Program-made: the position numbers and the translations under genes
In this document: one piece after another, positions 11,545-22,640 of the stretch
Layout of the letters: every line of letters begins with the position of its first letter
Numbering within the stretch: position 1 is the first letter of the stretch
The notes under the pieces: model-generated
The model's database searches: none
The model's input: the letters and a program-made list of their open reading frames with translations, nothing else
Told to the model about the DNA's origin: nothing
Assembly: GCF_036669915.1 (NCBI RefSeq)
Contig: NC_089313.1
Span: forward strand, 19,995,928 to 20,059,927
Source: Pocillopora verrucosa
Taxonomy: Eukaryota > Cnidaria > Anthozoa > Scleractinia > Pocilloporidae
Reading direction: 5' to 3'
Length of the DNA: 64,000 nt

Positions 11545-14500
11545 ATGAAGGCGTTTCTACCATCGATCCTTTTTTTAGTTATTCAGTGCCTCACAGGTAA
11601 GATTTTCAGGGTTTGTCGTTGATGTTGAAAATGTTTTAATGTTCTCTTGCTCACATTGCTTTAGGGTCAAAAGGATGACTGGTTGCGTTTAAAAAAACCA
11701 AAGGAATAATGCAACTTCGGTCTCCTCGATAACTAAACCCACAAATTCCACCAGCGAACGATTTAACTGAACAGCAAATCTCCATGTTAGCATGTAAGAT
11801 GAGACGTTTATAAAACAGATCAGTTAGCTAAATCAGTATGTAGCTTGTCAATCAAATTGTTTATTCTGAATGCAGTAATTCCTGAAAGATTTTCCTAGAT
11901 GCCATGCAAAGAGGAAAAAAACCTATCTCTTGGTATTTGGCAGGTTGATTCATCTCTGAATTTCTGTGTCACGCTTGTCATGCAACTGAAATAATAAGAT
12001 AGAAAAGATACATAAACTGGAACTCAAATCTGGCTAGAATGTGGTAGAGCATAGTTAACGTAATCATCGAGACAGCTGATAAAATCATAAATAAACAAGG
12101 TAAGAGTGCTATGTTAGATTTTTAGACTATTTTACAGGGTTAGCATTAGATTCCATCCAACAAAACCACCTTGGTCGAGAGGGACTGAGATGGAATGATG
12201 GACACCTCATGACTTGCTATACTAAATAAAAATTACGAAGCTACGACAACATGCCGACTTATCCCGATGACCTAAGTGTATTATTTGTGTGGGAAATTGC
12301 GTCAAAACTTTTTACTCGAGAAATAGTAAGTATTAATTTATTGTTTGATTGTCGTACTATAAAAAATTTTACAAAATTTTATGCAGATATTTCACGTATT
12401 TAAAAGGTGTCAGTAGGGAACATCCACCAAAACTTTGACCAAAACCATCAACAATATATATTTTTTTATTTTATCTATAGCCACTGTTAGATCTTCAGGG
12501 AGACAAAAGATTTATACCACTAATTAGCAGTTAGTGCTCTTTTTTTGGAAGATCAAATTAACTTTGTGCTGTTTAAGATTCAGTTTTGGTTTCTTGCTTA
12601 TTCCAGCCTCTTCACATTCAAAAGCATTCCTTGCCATTTTTGTTTTCTTTTGTGCAATATAACTTGAAAAATAAACACAGAGAAAGGAAACCACAAAGGA
12701 TTAAACTTGAAGCTAAAGCAAAGTTTAAGTTGAGCCATAGCTGATCCAAATACTAAGCACTTTATATTGTAACCCATTTAACAGTAAAGTTTATCTATAG
12801 GTCTGCCAGCTTGTCACAAGTCGTACCCCTCTCCTCCAAAAGTCTCTATAAACAAATTTTTCTTCATGGTCCCTAATTGATGATAAGTATATTACAGCTC
12901 CTCAATTTCCCTCTCTCAAGACAAGGTGACTCTAAATTTAACAAAGAAGTGGACTTGATAAAACTCAAACTATAAGTCAACTGGCTGCTACTTGCAACCT
13001 TAATTTCTTGATGTCAGTAGACAATAAACAATATGTTATAAATAAGAACCCTTATGCTTAATTTTGCAGTGATCACCTTCCTCCTTTTCATTTGCAGACC
13101 AGACTGGAACCTTCATAGGTGTGTTTGCTTTTTTTGAGTGGGGATGGAAGAAAAGGAGTCATGCTACATATCTGATGTTCAGCTACATCACTCACTGATT
13201 TCCGAGGATCTTCGGTTATGTTTTGCAAGTCATTAAATATTCCATCTCAGTCCCTCTCGACCGAGGTGGTTTTGGTGGATAGAATCTAAGTGATTTATGC
13301 CAGTTAACAGTGGCGACATGACTTATGACTTTTGCCTTATTATGTCTTTTCCAGTGCCCATTCATGCAACAGTTCATCCAACCATGATCTCTGCTCCAAA
13401 TAAGTCAGTGAAAGCGGTCATTGGTGACACTGTGTCATTAAGGTGGCACTACAATTCAGGATATCTAAAGAATGATCTTTTAGAGGTTATGTTTGGTATT
13501 GAGAAGAGTCCTGACCTCCTGGAACCAAAGTTGGTAGCTGTCAACTCGAGTGGTTTTGCCTCAACACGGTCATCATATAGGTCCTCCGTGGGTTGGGCAG
13601 GAAATTTGACATCCTCTGTCGCAGTGTTTGAACTCTACAATGTAACAACTAACGATAGCAATACGTATGGTATAAAGGTGGAATACGGAGCTGGGCATAC
13701 CCCATTGATCGACTCAGTCCAGCTTCAAGTTGAGTCCGGACGTAAGTAGTAGATCGGAACGGTCCCTGAAATCTCCCAAAAGAGGAGCCACACTGAATAA
13801 TAAGGAGAAATCATTAACAATAATTCCAAGAGCACTACGAACTACGAGAATAACTCCTTTCAGAGTAATTGCAGATTATTGGGATCTCTTTTTCATAAAT
13901 ACTGTCGTTCTACACAAGTTCGGTTACCTTCGAGAATGGTCAAACACTTCCATTTAGTTACTGGACGACTGATCTAGACAACTGTGTTCCATTCATGATC
14001 AACCGAGAATTGAGGCCACCGCCGCACAATAGGGGCGGGAAAATATTTTTCATAAACTCTTCTTACCACCTTTAAACTTGTTTACTCAGACAATTGTATT
14101 TGCTAAGTTTTAACACTGCCAGGTATTAAAGTTGATTTTGCGTAAACTATTCAACACAGGTGCACCAGAAACAGCTACTCCTCGAGAGAAAAACGTCCCC
14201 ACAACGCCAAGAGCTACAGGGTCTCCAGTCACATCGAAAGGTAATGTTCGTATCCTGTTGGTTTGCCCATCTTAAGTTACAGTACTTTTGCACCAGCAAG
14301 CCTGTAGGTAAATTACACAAGAATTGGAGATGAAACTTTTTTCTTTAATAGCTTTTTATCCTCTTAATAATATATATTACCCACTCTACAAACCAACGTA
14401 CCCCTTTTCAGGACCTTTTCAAGTTTTAACACTTTTCAAGTTTTAACACTGCCAGGTATTAAAGTTGATTTTGCGTGAACTATTTGACACAGGTGCACCA

Positions 14501-15187
14501 GAAACAGCTACTCCTCGAGAGAAAAACGTCCCCACAACACCAAGAGCTACAGGGTCTCCAGTCACATCGAAAGGTAATGTTCGTATCCTGTTGGTTTGCC
14601 CATCTTAAGTTACAGTACTTTTGCACCAGCAAGCCTGTAGGTAAATTACACAAGAATTGGAGATGAAACTTTTTTCTTTAATAGCTTTTTATCCTCATAA
14701 TAATATATATTACCCACTCTACAAACCAACGTACCCCTTTTCAGGACCGGTAGCCTGAGTTTAGAGTGCAAGTGATTTCAAATATTTCAAGTTCAAACAT
14801 TTCATTTCCACCCAACATGTAAGAATACTTTCATTCCAATTAATTAACCTCCAAACGGACCTTCATACTCATTTAGCCATCTACCCTTTTACCTTATCTA
14901 CTCATAAAACTACTACGGTCTAATCATCAGAGTTGCTGTTGTTCTTTCTTTTTATTTCTGTTCTAGAGCCCGGCTTTTCACTGCCAAGAAAATTGATTTG
15001 GATAGCGATGATTGGAATGATTTTGACTGTCATAGGAACACCCTTTGTCTGTTGGCTGTACTTTTCCTCCCATAGGAAAATTTCTGACGCAAATAGACAT
15101 ACCTTCACTGAAGGCGCGATAAATAAATGTTTTATGGAAAATCCATTCGAAACAAATAATAACGGATGCCTTAAAGGCGTTGACTAA
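11545..15187 (+). CDS. Type I membrane protein with a cysteine-free Ig-like domain
   Basis: Exons 11545-11596, 13355-13741, 14160-14240, 14493-14573 and 14967-15187 are all phase 1 at their inner borders and give 273 residues. Residues 1-17 form a signal peptide (MKAFLPSILFLVIQCLT). Exon 2 encodes one V-like Ig domain (about 30-145): 'GDTVSLRWHY' as strand B-C and 'DSNTYGIKV' as the usual D-x-x-x-Y strand F. It contains no cysteine at all, so the canonical disulfide is absent. There are three N-glycosylation sequons (NSS, NLT, NVT). Exons 3 and 4 are a tandem exon duplication encoding a Thr/Pro-rich stalk. Exon 5 gives a transmembrane helix (about 210-233) and a 40-residue tail without an evident ITIM/ITAM. 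Ligand and role are unknown; cell-surface recognition is an inference. The gene lies wholly inside the inverted segment. A poly(A) signal AATAAA is at 15832. Confidence 0.8.
12138..13290. mobile_element. Y-related non-autonomous element in intron 1 of the Ig-like gene
   Basis: The left end (GGTTAGCATTAGATTCCATC) and the inverted right end at about 13232-13290 match the termini of element Y. The first 180 bp also match Y's exon-like segment, including a GTAAGT donor-like site. No clean target duplication was seen, and the extreme right end differs, so this copy is older or damaged. Confidence 0.65.
14105..14750. repeat. 333-bp tandem duplication creating exons 3 and 4 of the Ig-like gene
   Basis: Units start at 14105 and 14438. 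Each contains intron sequence, one 81-bp exon (phase 1 to phase 1, so frame-neutral) and downstream intron. The two exons differ by about one base, pointing to a recent duplication that lengthens the membrane-proximal stalk by 27 residues. Confidence 0.9.
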
Positions 15188-16373
15188 AGCTTTCTTAGGT
15201 GAGGTAGAAATCGTTGACACATTTTTATAGAACTAAGTTATATATATCCTTGTTTAACCGGTTTGATCACATGCGTTTTTGTGTGGGATTTCTCACACCT
15301 TGTCAAGGCCCACAAAATTCATATATTTATTTGTCCACGAGAGAGAAGTGCTTGACGTTTAGTGAGCCGTGAAGACTGGATTCTATCACATGCCGTGAAG
15401 ACTGGATTCTATCACATGACCAGAAGGCAGAGATCCCATGACGAGCTTTGCTCAAGAAAATAATTTGCAGCAGGTATCGTAAACTGATGCCGAGGGTTGA
15501 GGAAGAAGTTGTTGGGTTGATGTCATCACAAACATTACACCGCAATGTAATTACATAGACTTGGCGCCCACGAATCCGCGAGAGATACGCGATTGCGTGC
15601 TCAGTCATGAAACTTTAGAAAATTGCTATGCATAATGCTCATTAAAAAACTATGTTCTTTCTGATCCCGCCTGTTTCCTTATTATTGTGACGTTTCTAAT
15701 CACGTAGTCTTTTTTCACAGAAGAGGCGATACCTGCTAGGCGCCGTATTCATAAAAGTCTCTGTTTCAATTATTTATGTATTCTTTCGCTTGGTTTGTAT
15801 AGGTTATCACATGATTTCGAGTGCAATTTGGAATAAATAAGCACAAGTAAATTTTTTCAAAGACAAAATTGCATTACATATGATAAACAAAATAATACAT
15901 GGTTGTTTGTAGATATAAAATTTCTCTTCTCATGTTTAACTCGACATCTCACTCGTTCACTGCGCTCACTCGTGAGCTATCAATATAGATTAATTCCATA
16001 TCTATTTATTTATTTCATTAAATTTAAGTATTTTGTTATTTATTTTATTTTCATTGTAGGCAGTTGTTGAAATTTTTGAAGTGTTTGTAGATGGTTGTGG
16101 GTGGTTTTAGGTGGTTTTAGGTGGTTTTAGGTCGTTCCTTGTTTTAGTACTTACCTCCGTGGGGTGAGTTACTAACCCTAGAGGTTTTTGCATTCATTAA
16201 ATTTAAGTATTTTGTTATTTATTTTATTTTCGTTGCTTTGTTTCTATAGCGATGAGCTGTTGGTGATGTGATTCTTTTTCTTACCAGCAATGTAAACCCC
16301 ATGTAAGGTTGTATTTGACAAAATTCATAAGAGTTTTATTTCAAATTTCATTAGGATGATTTTGTGTATCGTG
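15188..16373. other. 3' flank and intergenic DNA with short repeats
   Basis: No gene seen. Small repeats: GGTTTTAGGT several times at about 16100-16132, and a 40-bp AT-rich block at 16014-16055 repeated at 16193-16234. The stretch around 15878-15930 (from TGATAAACAA to a TGTTTAACTC-type end) recurs near 26258-26330. Confidence 0.6.
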
Positions 16374-17160
16374 GTGCCCTTGCGAACTGAATTCCCAGTT
16401 TTCTGGGGATTCCTAGAATTCTCAAAAATTCCCAATTATGCAAACGACCCTTGCAAACTGAATTCCCAGTTTTCTGGGAATTCCTAGGAATTCTAAAAAA
16501 TTCCCAACTATGCAAATTAATTCTGATTTAAAAAGCTTGGAATTACTGGGAATTTCTGGGAAAGGAAGACTCCAGTTTTGTGAGGACTTGGAATCCCTAG
16601 GAATTCCTAGGAATTCTCAGCTTTACAAACTACCTATAATTTAAGAAGTGTGGAACTCTTGGGAATTTCTGGGAATTGAATTTGGGGCAATTTTAATACC
16701 CTGAGGTCCACATCAATTCTAAGAAATTCTCAATACCTTGAATGTGAAGGTTTTAAGAAAAGGAGTAATTTCAGAGGCTTAAAACTTTGGCTGAATAAAA
16801 GGTATGTTATACAAAACTTACCAAGAGATATACATACATGTATATGTTTATAACTTAAAGATCATGAAATTTATTATTCAAACTAAGTTTAAGTAAATCT
16901 TTACATTAATGTGGATTTTCTCATGAACCAGCTGTCAGTTATGTTAAATGGAAATTTCCAATTAATCCAATGTACTCATATCACAGATTTGCTTTCTAAC
17001 CTCAAAGGACTCTTGGATTCCATGATCAAAAAATATTTTTATTGTGATGCATATAAATGTCTCATGTTCACTGATGTGCCAAAATCATCAAACATTCATT
17101 AGCTGTTCCTTGGTACACAACTTCCACAATAATTAACAATAATTACATTGTTATCTTACT
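16374..17160. repeat. Dispersed repeat, AATTCCTAGGAATT family, copy A
   Basis: About 780 bp that aligns along its length with 25495-26190. The first 66 bp are duplicated in tandem. The 5' 300 bp are rich in palindromic GAATTCC/CCTAGG motifs; the 3' part is AT-rich and ends near the shared phrase CCAAAATCATCAAACATTCA. No coding capacity was recognised. Confidence 0.85.
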
Positions 17161-17829
17161 TCCCTAACCTATATTACTGGTTGCCTTTGTTAGAAAACCT
17201 TGGAACAGTCAAGCTCAGTTGCCTCAAACACTGTCAGAGAATTTTTGTTGACAATACTTTTAGGAGAAATTTCATGCCTTAGACAAACAAATTAAACACT
17301 TAATTAATCTTTCTTTTTTCATGACTGTTGTTGCTGTTTTTTTTTTTTTCAGTTTTTTGCTCTATTTTCATGACTAATTGCTGTAATTTGTTTTGCTGTT
17401 TTTATTCTTACAAAACATTTTTGTAAGAGTTCCAATACTTGTGGATCATCCACACACTTTGCAAACATTTGGCATGCAGACAAGACAGAGGTATTCAATG
17501 TTCCCTTTGAGAAAAAACACCTTTTAAATGACGTCTTCAATTTACTTTATTTGAAACTCTGATCTGAAAATATTTGTCAACAAGACTTGTTAGTAGTGAG
17601 AAGTACCAACCAAGTTTCCTTTCATAACTTAATTTCTTAAATGTCCCAATCACTGGATCTCCCAAAAAACATTACATCTTTTTATTTTTGGTGCAAAATA
17701 CAAGTTCTTCTTTATATACAAATGAAAAGCGCAAGTCACACTTCAATAACAACAGCTCTAAAGTTTACTTGATGTTCTTCTCTGTCTGTCAGCTATCAAC
17801 AAAATTGTTTTATACTTCGGACAGTGCAT
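17161..17829. other. Unannotated AT-rich intergenic DNA
   Basis: No feature supported. A 63-codon minus-strand frame at 17540-17349 has no recognisable domain. Confidence 0.5.
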
Positions 17830-18310
17830 AACTATTTGTGGACCAGAGTTCCAACGCACCTCTGTAATCGCATATAGTTACTTCTGCCTCTTGTACAAAT
17901 GTTTCTCCTTTGTAAGACGCACTCTACTCTGTTGTCACTACTGCCTTAAGTTCAGTGGAAACGACAGACTGAGGAATCGATATGGTGGTGTTGGAACGTG
18001 TTGCTGAACGCTTGCTACGGTCAAGCTTTGTATATTTAGGTACTGGTACACCGAGATCATCTATGTATCTCTTATACTTCCTAATGTGGTATCCTTCTTT
18101 TATAAATATGAGGGTAAAAGACGATTTGTAGTCGCATTCAAAACTGTGATTGGCTTGTGCTATTTCTCACCTTTGCCATTAACACAACTCAAGTGAGTTT
18201 CGAGTCTTTGTTTCCTCGACAACTTTCAGCCACAAATCGTGCATTTGTAATACGATCGATTCTTGTCTATTATTTCTACATAGAGTGAGCTCACATCTTT
18301 ATTTATATCA
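17830..18310 (-). pseudogene. Possible C2H2 zinc-finger gene remnant
   Basis: On the minus strand one frame reads 'YYKCTIC', a stop, 'KLSRKQRLETHLS', then 'CDYKSSFTL' and 'EGYHIRKYKRYIDD', with further stops downstream. The spacing resembles C2H2 finger fragments followed by a basic tail. At least three stops break it. The assignment rests on motif resemblance only. Confidence 0.25.
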
Positions 18311-19251
18311 CCAAGGTATCCATCGTCCAGAAGCAGAGAACCGGTCGGAGGAGTCAGAATAAAGTTGTGCGCTTGTTTTAAGACTGCAATCGGCAAGCCA
18401 GCGGATTCACTTTGCTAGCCAATGACAAGTCCTAAAAGATCCACGTGATCATGCCCATGATCAGAAACAAGGAAGACTCCGTTTGGCGCTCATCTTTGAA
18501 TGTACTTTTCATCGGTTGATCGCTTTTCTCAACCGTTTTGCTTAATATAACATTTCTAAAGATAGCTTTTATTGTGGTTCAATGGGAAAATGAGAATAGC
18601 GTGAGTGTTGTAAAAGAAAAGAAAGTCGTTGGCGCCGTGGAGTTAAAGAAGGGACAACAGTTGACATATTGACTGGTACAAACAACGGTCGAGTGGCCAT
18701 CTATAAAGCTACGATTTTGAAAGTTTGTGGTCAGTAAAAATTGCGATATTCGTTACGTGATCAAAATCTTATAAAAGAATAGATGTAGCGGGTTGTGTTA
18801 AGCTTACATAACGCTCGGCGCAACTGAAACTAGAATAATTCTGAGAATCGAATCGGTCACTTGCATGCCGCAGTTTCTTAAGCTTATGCTTTACCATGAA
18901 ATAAACCTATCAGTAAGGTTTCAAGATTCCTCTTGTCACGTTTGGGAACATTCAAGATTCATAATAGGAACTGTTATTAAACAAACCTTATTACATAAAG
19001 AAGCCCTCTTTGGTAAAAACAAAATAATATATTCAGCCCTCTTTTAGTAAAATCCATAAGAGAGATGTACTAACTCCAATATAAAAGTCACTCAATATAA
19101 CAGAGATTTCTCAATTTGAGAATCCAATGAATGCCCTTTTCCTCATAGCCATCTTAAAGGCCTGGTCTGAGCTTTAAATATACATATTTTAATATATTAT
19201 TTTTTTTCAAATTCAGATGTCATGGAATCCAGATACAAAATGGTCAAGCCT

Positions 19252-19260
19252 CTTGTAGAC
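19252..19260. repeat. Target-site duplication half, left flank of X copy 2
   Basis: CTTGTAGAC, exact reverse complement of the 4353-4361 flank of X copy 1. Confidence 0.85.
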
Positions 19261-19588
19261 GGGAGTTACTACATCACGGGCGACGAGCGGGGATAGAAAA
19301 AACGACCCAAATATGAGCGGTCAGCGGTGAAACAGCTTTTATACTTCATATAGAGACATATAATTTGTTGTTCCAGAGACAATCGTGTTGTAAAGCCGAA
19401 ATGTTAACAGTTTACTTCACAGTTTAAGCAATTTTTCAAAAGTGTTGATTGAACTCGTATCTTTTACTGCTTTAATAAACAATGGAGGCTTCGGAGAGGG
19501 AGTCAGTGGCATTCGGAAAGGCACCAAGAATAATTATATATATGGTTTGTAGCTAGCTGCGTGACGTGCGTGACGAAAAAAAAAATAT

Positions 19589-21370
19589 CATGATTTCCGG
19601 TTGATCCATCCAGAGGTTGCGAAAAGAAATATTAACTTTAACAGTGCAATAGCGGGATTTCAGCCTGGTTGGCTCGTGGACAAGGTGCTTTTTTTTATTA
19701 ACATAGAGTGTCTTCTCCATACAACTTTCCTCCATGAAATGCTCTCCTTTTTCATTTTTTAAAAGATAAAACGGTAAAAACGAACGATAAAATCCGACGT
19801 TTCGGAGTAGTCATGGCTCCATTATCAAGGTAAAAGTTTAAAACATGCAAATAACAGTATTTAAGCGATGTGGCGCGAAAAATTATGTCCTTTTACACGA
19901 TTGTGTAATTTACACAATCGTGTAAAAGGACATAAACAACAATCCTCAGCCATTGCCAAACATTGCAAGAACGTACACGGGACGATCCCTCAGGACCTAC
20001 TGAAATGCTTCGAAGTTCTTAAGAAGTGCAGGAACAAATTTGACTGCTTATTGTACGAAATGCTTCATATAAGAACTTTAAAGCCAAACCTGAACGTGCA
20101 ATCGGACTCTATTCGTGCGAAAGTATTTGTATAATCTTCGCACCTATTATGTTAATTTTCGCGCCACATCGCTTAAATACTGTTATTTGCATGTTTTAAA
20201 CTTTTACCTTGATAATGGAGTCATAACTACTCCGAAACGTCGGATTTTATCGTTCGTTTTTACCGTTTTATCTTTTAAGAAATCTCTTTTAATACGAATT
20301 TTTCATTTTTTCAAAGGTTATCGAAGCAGTTCTGTGGCGCCTGACCTTAATCCACCGAGATATTTTTGTGGCACACACAACTATGGCTGAAATGGTAAAG
20401 CGACATTCCAGCACTCGCTTGCTTTGGTCAGGAGAGAACTTTACCCAGATTTCTAAAATATTTATACCCATGAACAAGTCTGGAAATCACTGGACACTTC
20501 TGGTTAGGACCTTACGATAATAATCTTTTTGAATAACGCACTTTAATCAAGAACCTTTTAACTGGACTTTGCATCATAAATAAATCTTTAAGCGCTCTCT
20601 TGCTTATGTTTTAAAAGTTCTGGGTCGAAAGCAGAAAACCAGATATTATTTCGATCCCATGAATGGGCGTGTACACACCATTTTGAGCACCTCAGTTCCT
20701 AAGAGCAAACTGATAGAACTGATCGATGACATCAGGTGAAATATTTTCAACTCAATGTTTTCCTTTTTATTTTGATGCATGCAGAAAAAACATACTTATG
20801 TAATCGCTGTATTTTGTTTGACTCTGCAGTGCCGTTGCCGATCTCAAAACGGGATGGAATTGCAAGTCATGGCTATGTGTTGAACCACTACATTACACAC
20901 AGACCGATAACTATAACTGTGGTGTGATTGTATGTCTTGTGAGTAGCATAATCACTTGCTAAAGCTCACTTTAATAGGACTGCTTCCTGGTTTCGAATGT
21001 ATTAAATTTCTCTTTGTTTGTTTTAAGTTTGCTCGGTGTTTGTGTGAGGGGTTGAATATCAATGGAAGTTATGATGTGGACATGGAAAGGGAAAGAATAA
21101 CGTCTGTCATATTTGGCTCGTGTTATGATGACCTTGATTGGTAAGTTTTGATGGTGTCAAATACCATTGTTTCTTAAACGTCGCAACACTCTCTTTGACG
21201 TCCCATATCTTTTGTTCAATTATAGGAGAAATACTGCGGTCTGTAAGATTTGCAAAGACGACGATGGAGAGGATTGGCTTGGGTGCGATAGCTGTGGCCA
21301 GTTTTTCCATGCAAGTTGTCTGGATGTGCCTTTCGCGGAGACGCTTACGCAACATTTCACCTGCCCTTAG
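19589..21370 (+). CDS. Transposon-encoded Ulp1-like cysteine protease with PHD finger (X copy 2)
   Basis: Exons 19589-19684, 20317-20502, 20593-20735, 20830-20938, 21028-21140 and 21226-21370 total 792 bases, and every junction phase agrees. The catalytic set is His in 'NHWTLL' (exon 2), Asp in 'YYFDPMNG' (exon 3), and Gln and Cys in 'QTDNYNCGV' (exon 4). Exon 6 is the PHD finger, ending FTCP-stop. C48 proteases cut SUMO or ubiquitin-like modifiers, and PHD fingers read histone tails; for the transposon, roles in chromatin targeting or de-SUMOylation are inference. Copy differences are few (one turns an Asn into an Asp in an alternative frame). A poly-A length difference upstream of exon 1 changes the open frame there, so the start is uncertain. 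Confidence 0.75.
19761..20298 (+). mobile_element. Penelope-type fragment in X copy 2
   Basis: 538 bp flanked by the 13-bp duplication TTTTTCATTTTTT (19748-19760 and 20299-20311). Inverted arms of about 124 bp (19762-19885 and 20155-20278) surround an 88-codon frame (19868-20134) resembling a GIY-YIG C-terminus. At 19883-19935 two 26-base complementary arms flank one base. The arms contain ACTCCGAAACGTCGGAT next to TTGATAATGGAGT, which recalls the hammerhead ribozymes reported in Penelope-like elements. If aligned that way the core is degenerate. Confidence 0.65.
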
Positions 21371-22442
21371 GGTGGCTTCTTGTCAGTACAAGTAGAGTTT
21401 AAATTTTAAAGCTGACTATAACAATGAACCAGATGATGAACTTAATGTCATGTACAGATCTTAATTTGTAAGATAAGAAATACAGTCCTTGGTAGTAGAT
21501 AGATTTTCACGAGCGTCAATGGTGCAGAATCGTAACTTGATGGAGCCAACAGTGGACAACATCCCAGAATTCAAACTTTGTGATTTTTTTCTCGGCTTAA
21601 ACGCTAAGTCAGTTCTTCAATTGAATAGGAAGAAAAACATTTCGAACGGAAAACAGAATTATTTGCACGTGTGGATCTTTTGAGAAAAGGTCTCCTAAAC
21701 GAGTGGTCTTGATTATAAATATTTAAGGAATGGTAAATACATTAGCCTTAACATGGCTGTTTCTCGAAGCTCAGTGTTTTCCTACTTGCCTTTTTTCCAC
21801 GTGAATTGGGGGCGATTGAATAGATATAATATGCAGTAAAAGAACTTCAGCTGATAGAAATTTTAAATTTCTCATCTTAGGCTGTGGATACAAAATTCAA
21901 GTGAAAAGGAAGTCAACTGTGATTAATGCTTTGAACAAGTCAAGATACCTTTTTTTCGTCACACAACAAGTTACATAACGTTAATATCATTCTTCTTGAT
22001 GCCTTTCCCGGTGTCACCAATGCCTTTCCCGATGCTTCCATTGGTTAATAGAGCATTAAAAGTATTGTTCCAGTTAAAGCTTGAGGAAAATTGCTTAACT
22101 TTTTAAGTAGCGAAGTGTAACTTGGTAACATTTCGGCTTTACAACACGATTGTTTTCTGCAACTACAAAACGTACATTTAATTCTTGGTACCTTTCGGAT
22201 GCCACCGATGCCTTCATTGTTTATTAAAGCAGTAAAAGATATATGTACAATCAACACTTTTGAATTGCTTAACATTTTATTTAGCGAAGTAAACTGTTTA
22301 CACTTCGGCTTTACAACACGATTGTTTCCTGATACTACAAATGATCTGTCTATATATGAGGTATTAAAGTTGTTCTACCGCTGACCTTGTATTTGGGTCG
22401 TTTTTTCTATCCCCGCTCGTCGCCCGTGATGTAGTAACTCCC

Positions 22443-22451
22443 CTGCGACTA
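22443..22451. repeat. Target-site duplication half, right flank of X copy 2
   Basis: CTGCGACTA, exact reverse complement of the 11489-11497 flank of X copy 1. Confidence 0.85.
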
Positions 22452-22640
22452 GCGCCCCAGCAAATTGCGCAGACTCCGTAGACAGTTCCCGGCGCCATAT
22501 TGGTTTAGTAACCGCGCACACACGATAACGAGGCTGGGGTTGACCCGGCGGTTTCAAACAACTGATATGCTGACATTTCACTTTTTAATGCACTTTTCAA
22601 TGCGATTTCTCCCTTCAAAATGGTTCTTTAACACAACAAT

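Larger units (their letters stand above)
19261..22442 (+). mobile_element. X copy 2: Mutator-type DNA transposon with Ulp1-PHD gene
   Basis: A 3182-bp element from GGGAGTTACTAC to the inverted GTAGTAACTCCC. Order: terminal repeat (about 19261-19560), first protease exon, Penelope-type insertion, remaining exons, a short frame of unknown meaning at 21489-21683, then the other subterminal repeat (about 21950-22442) with two tandem modules. It is the uninterrupted counterpart of X copy 1 in the opposite orientation. Confidence 0.88.
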
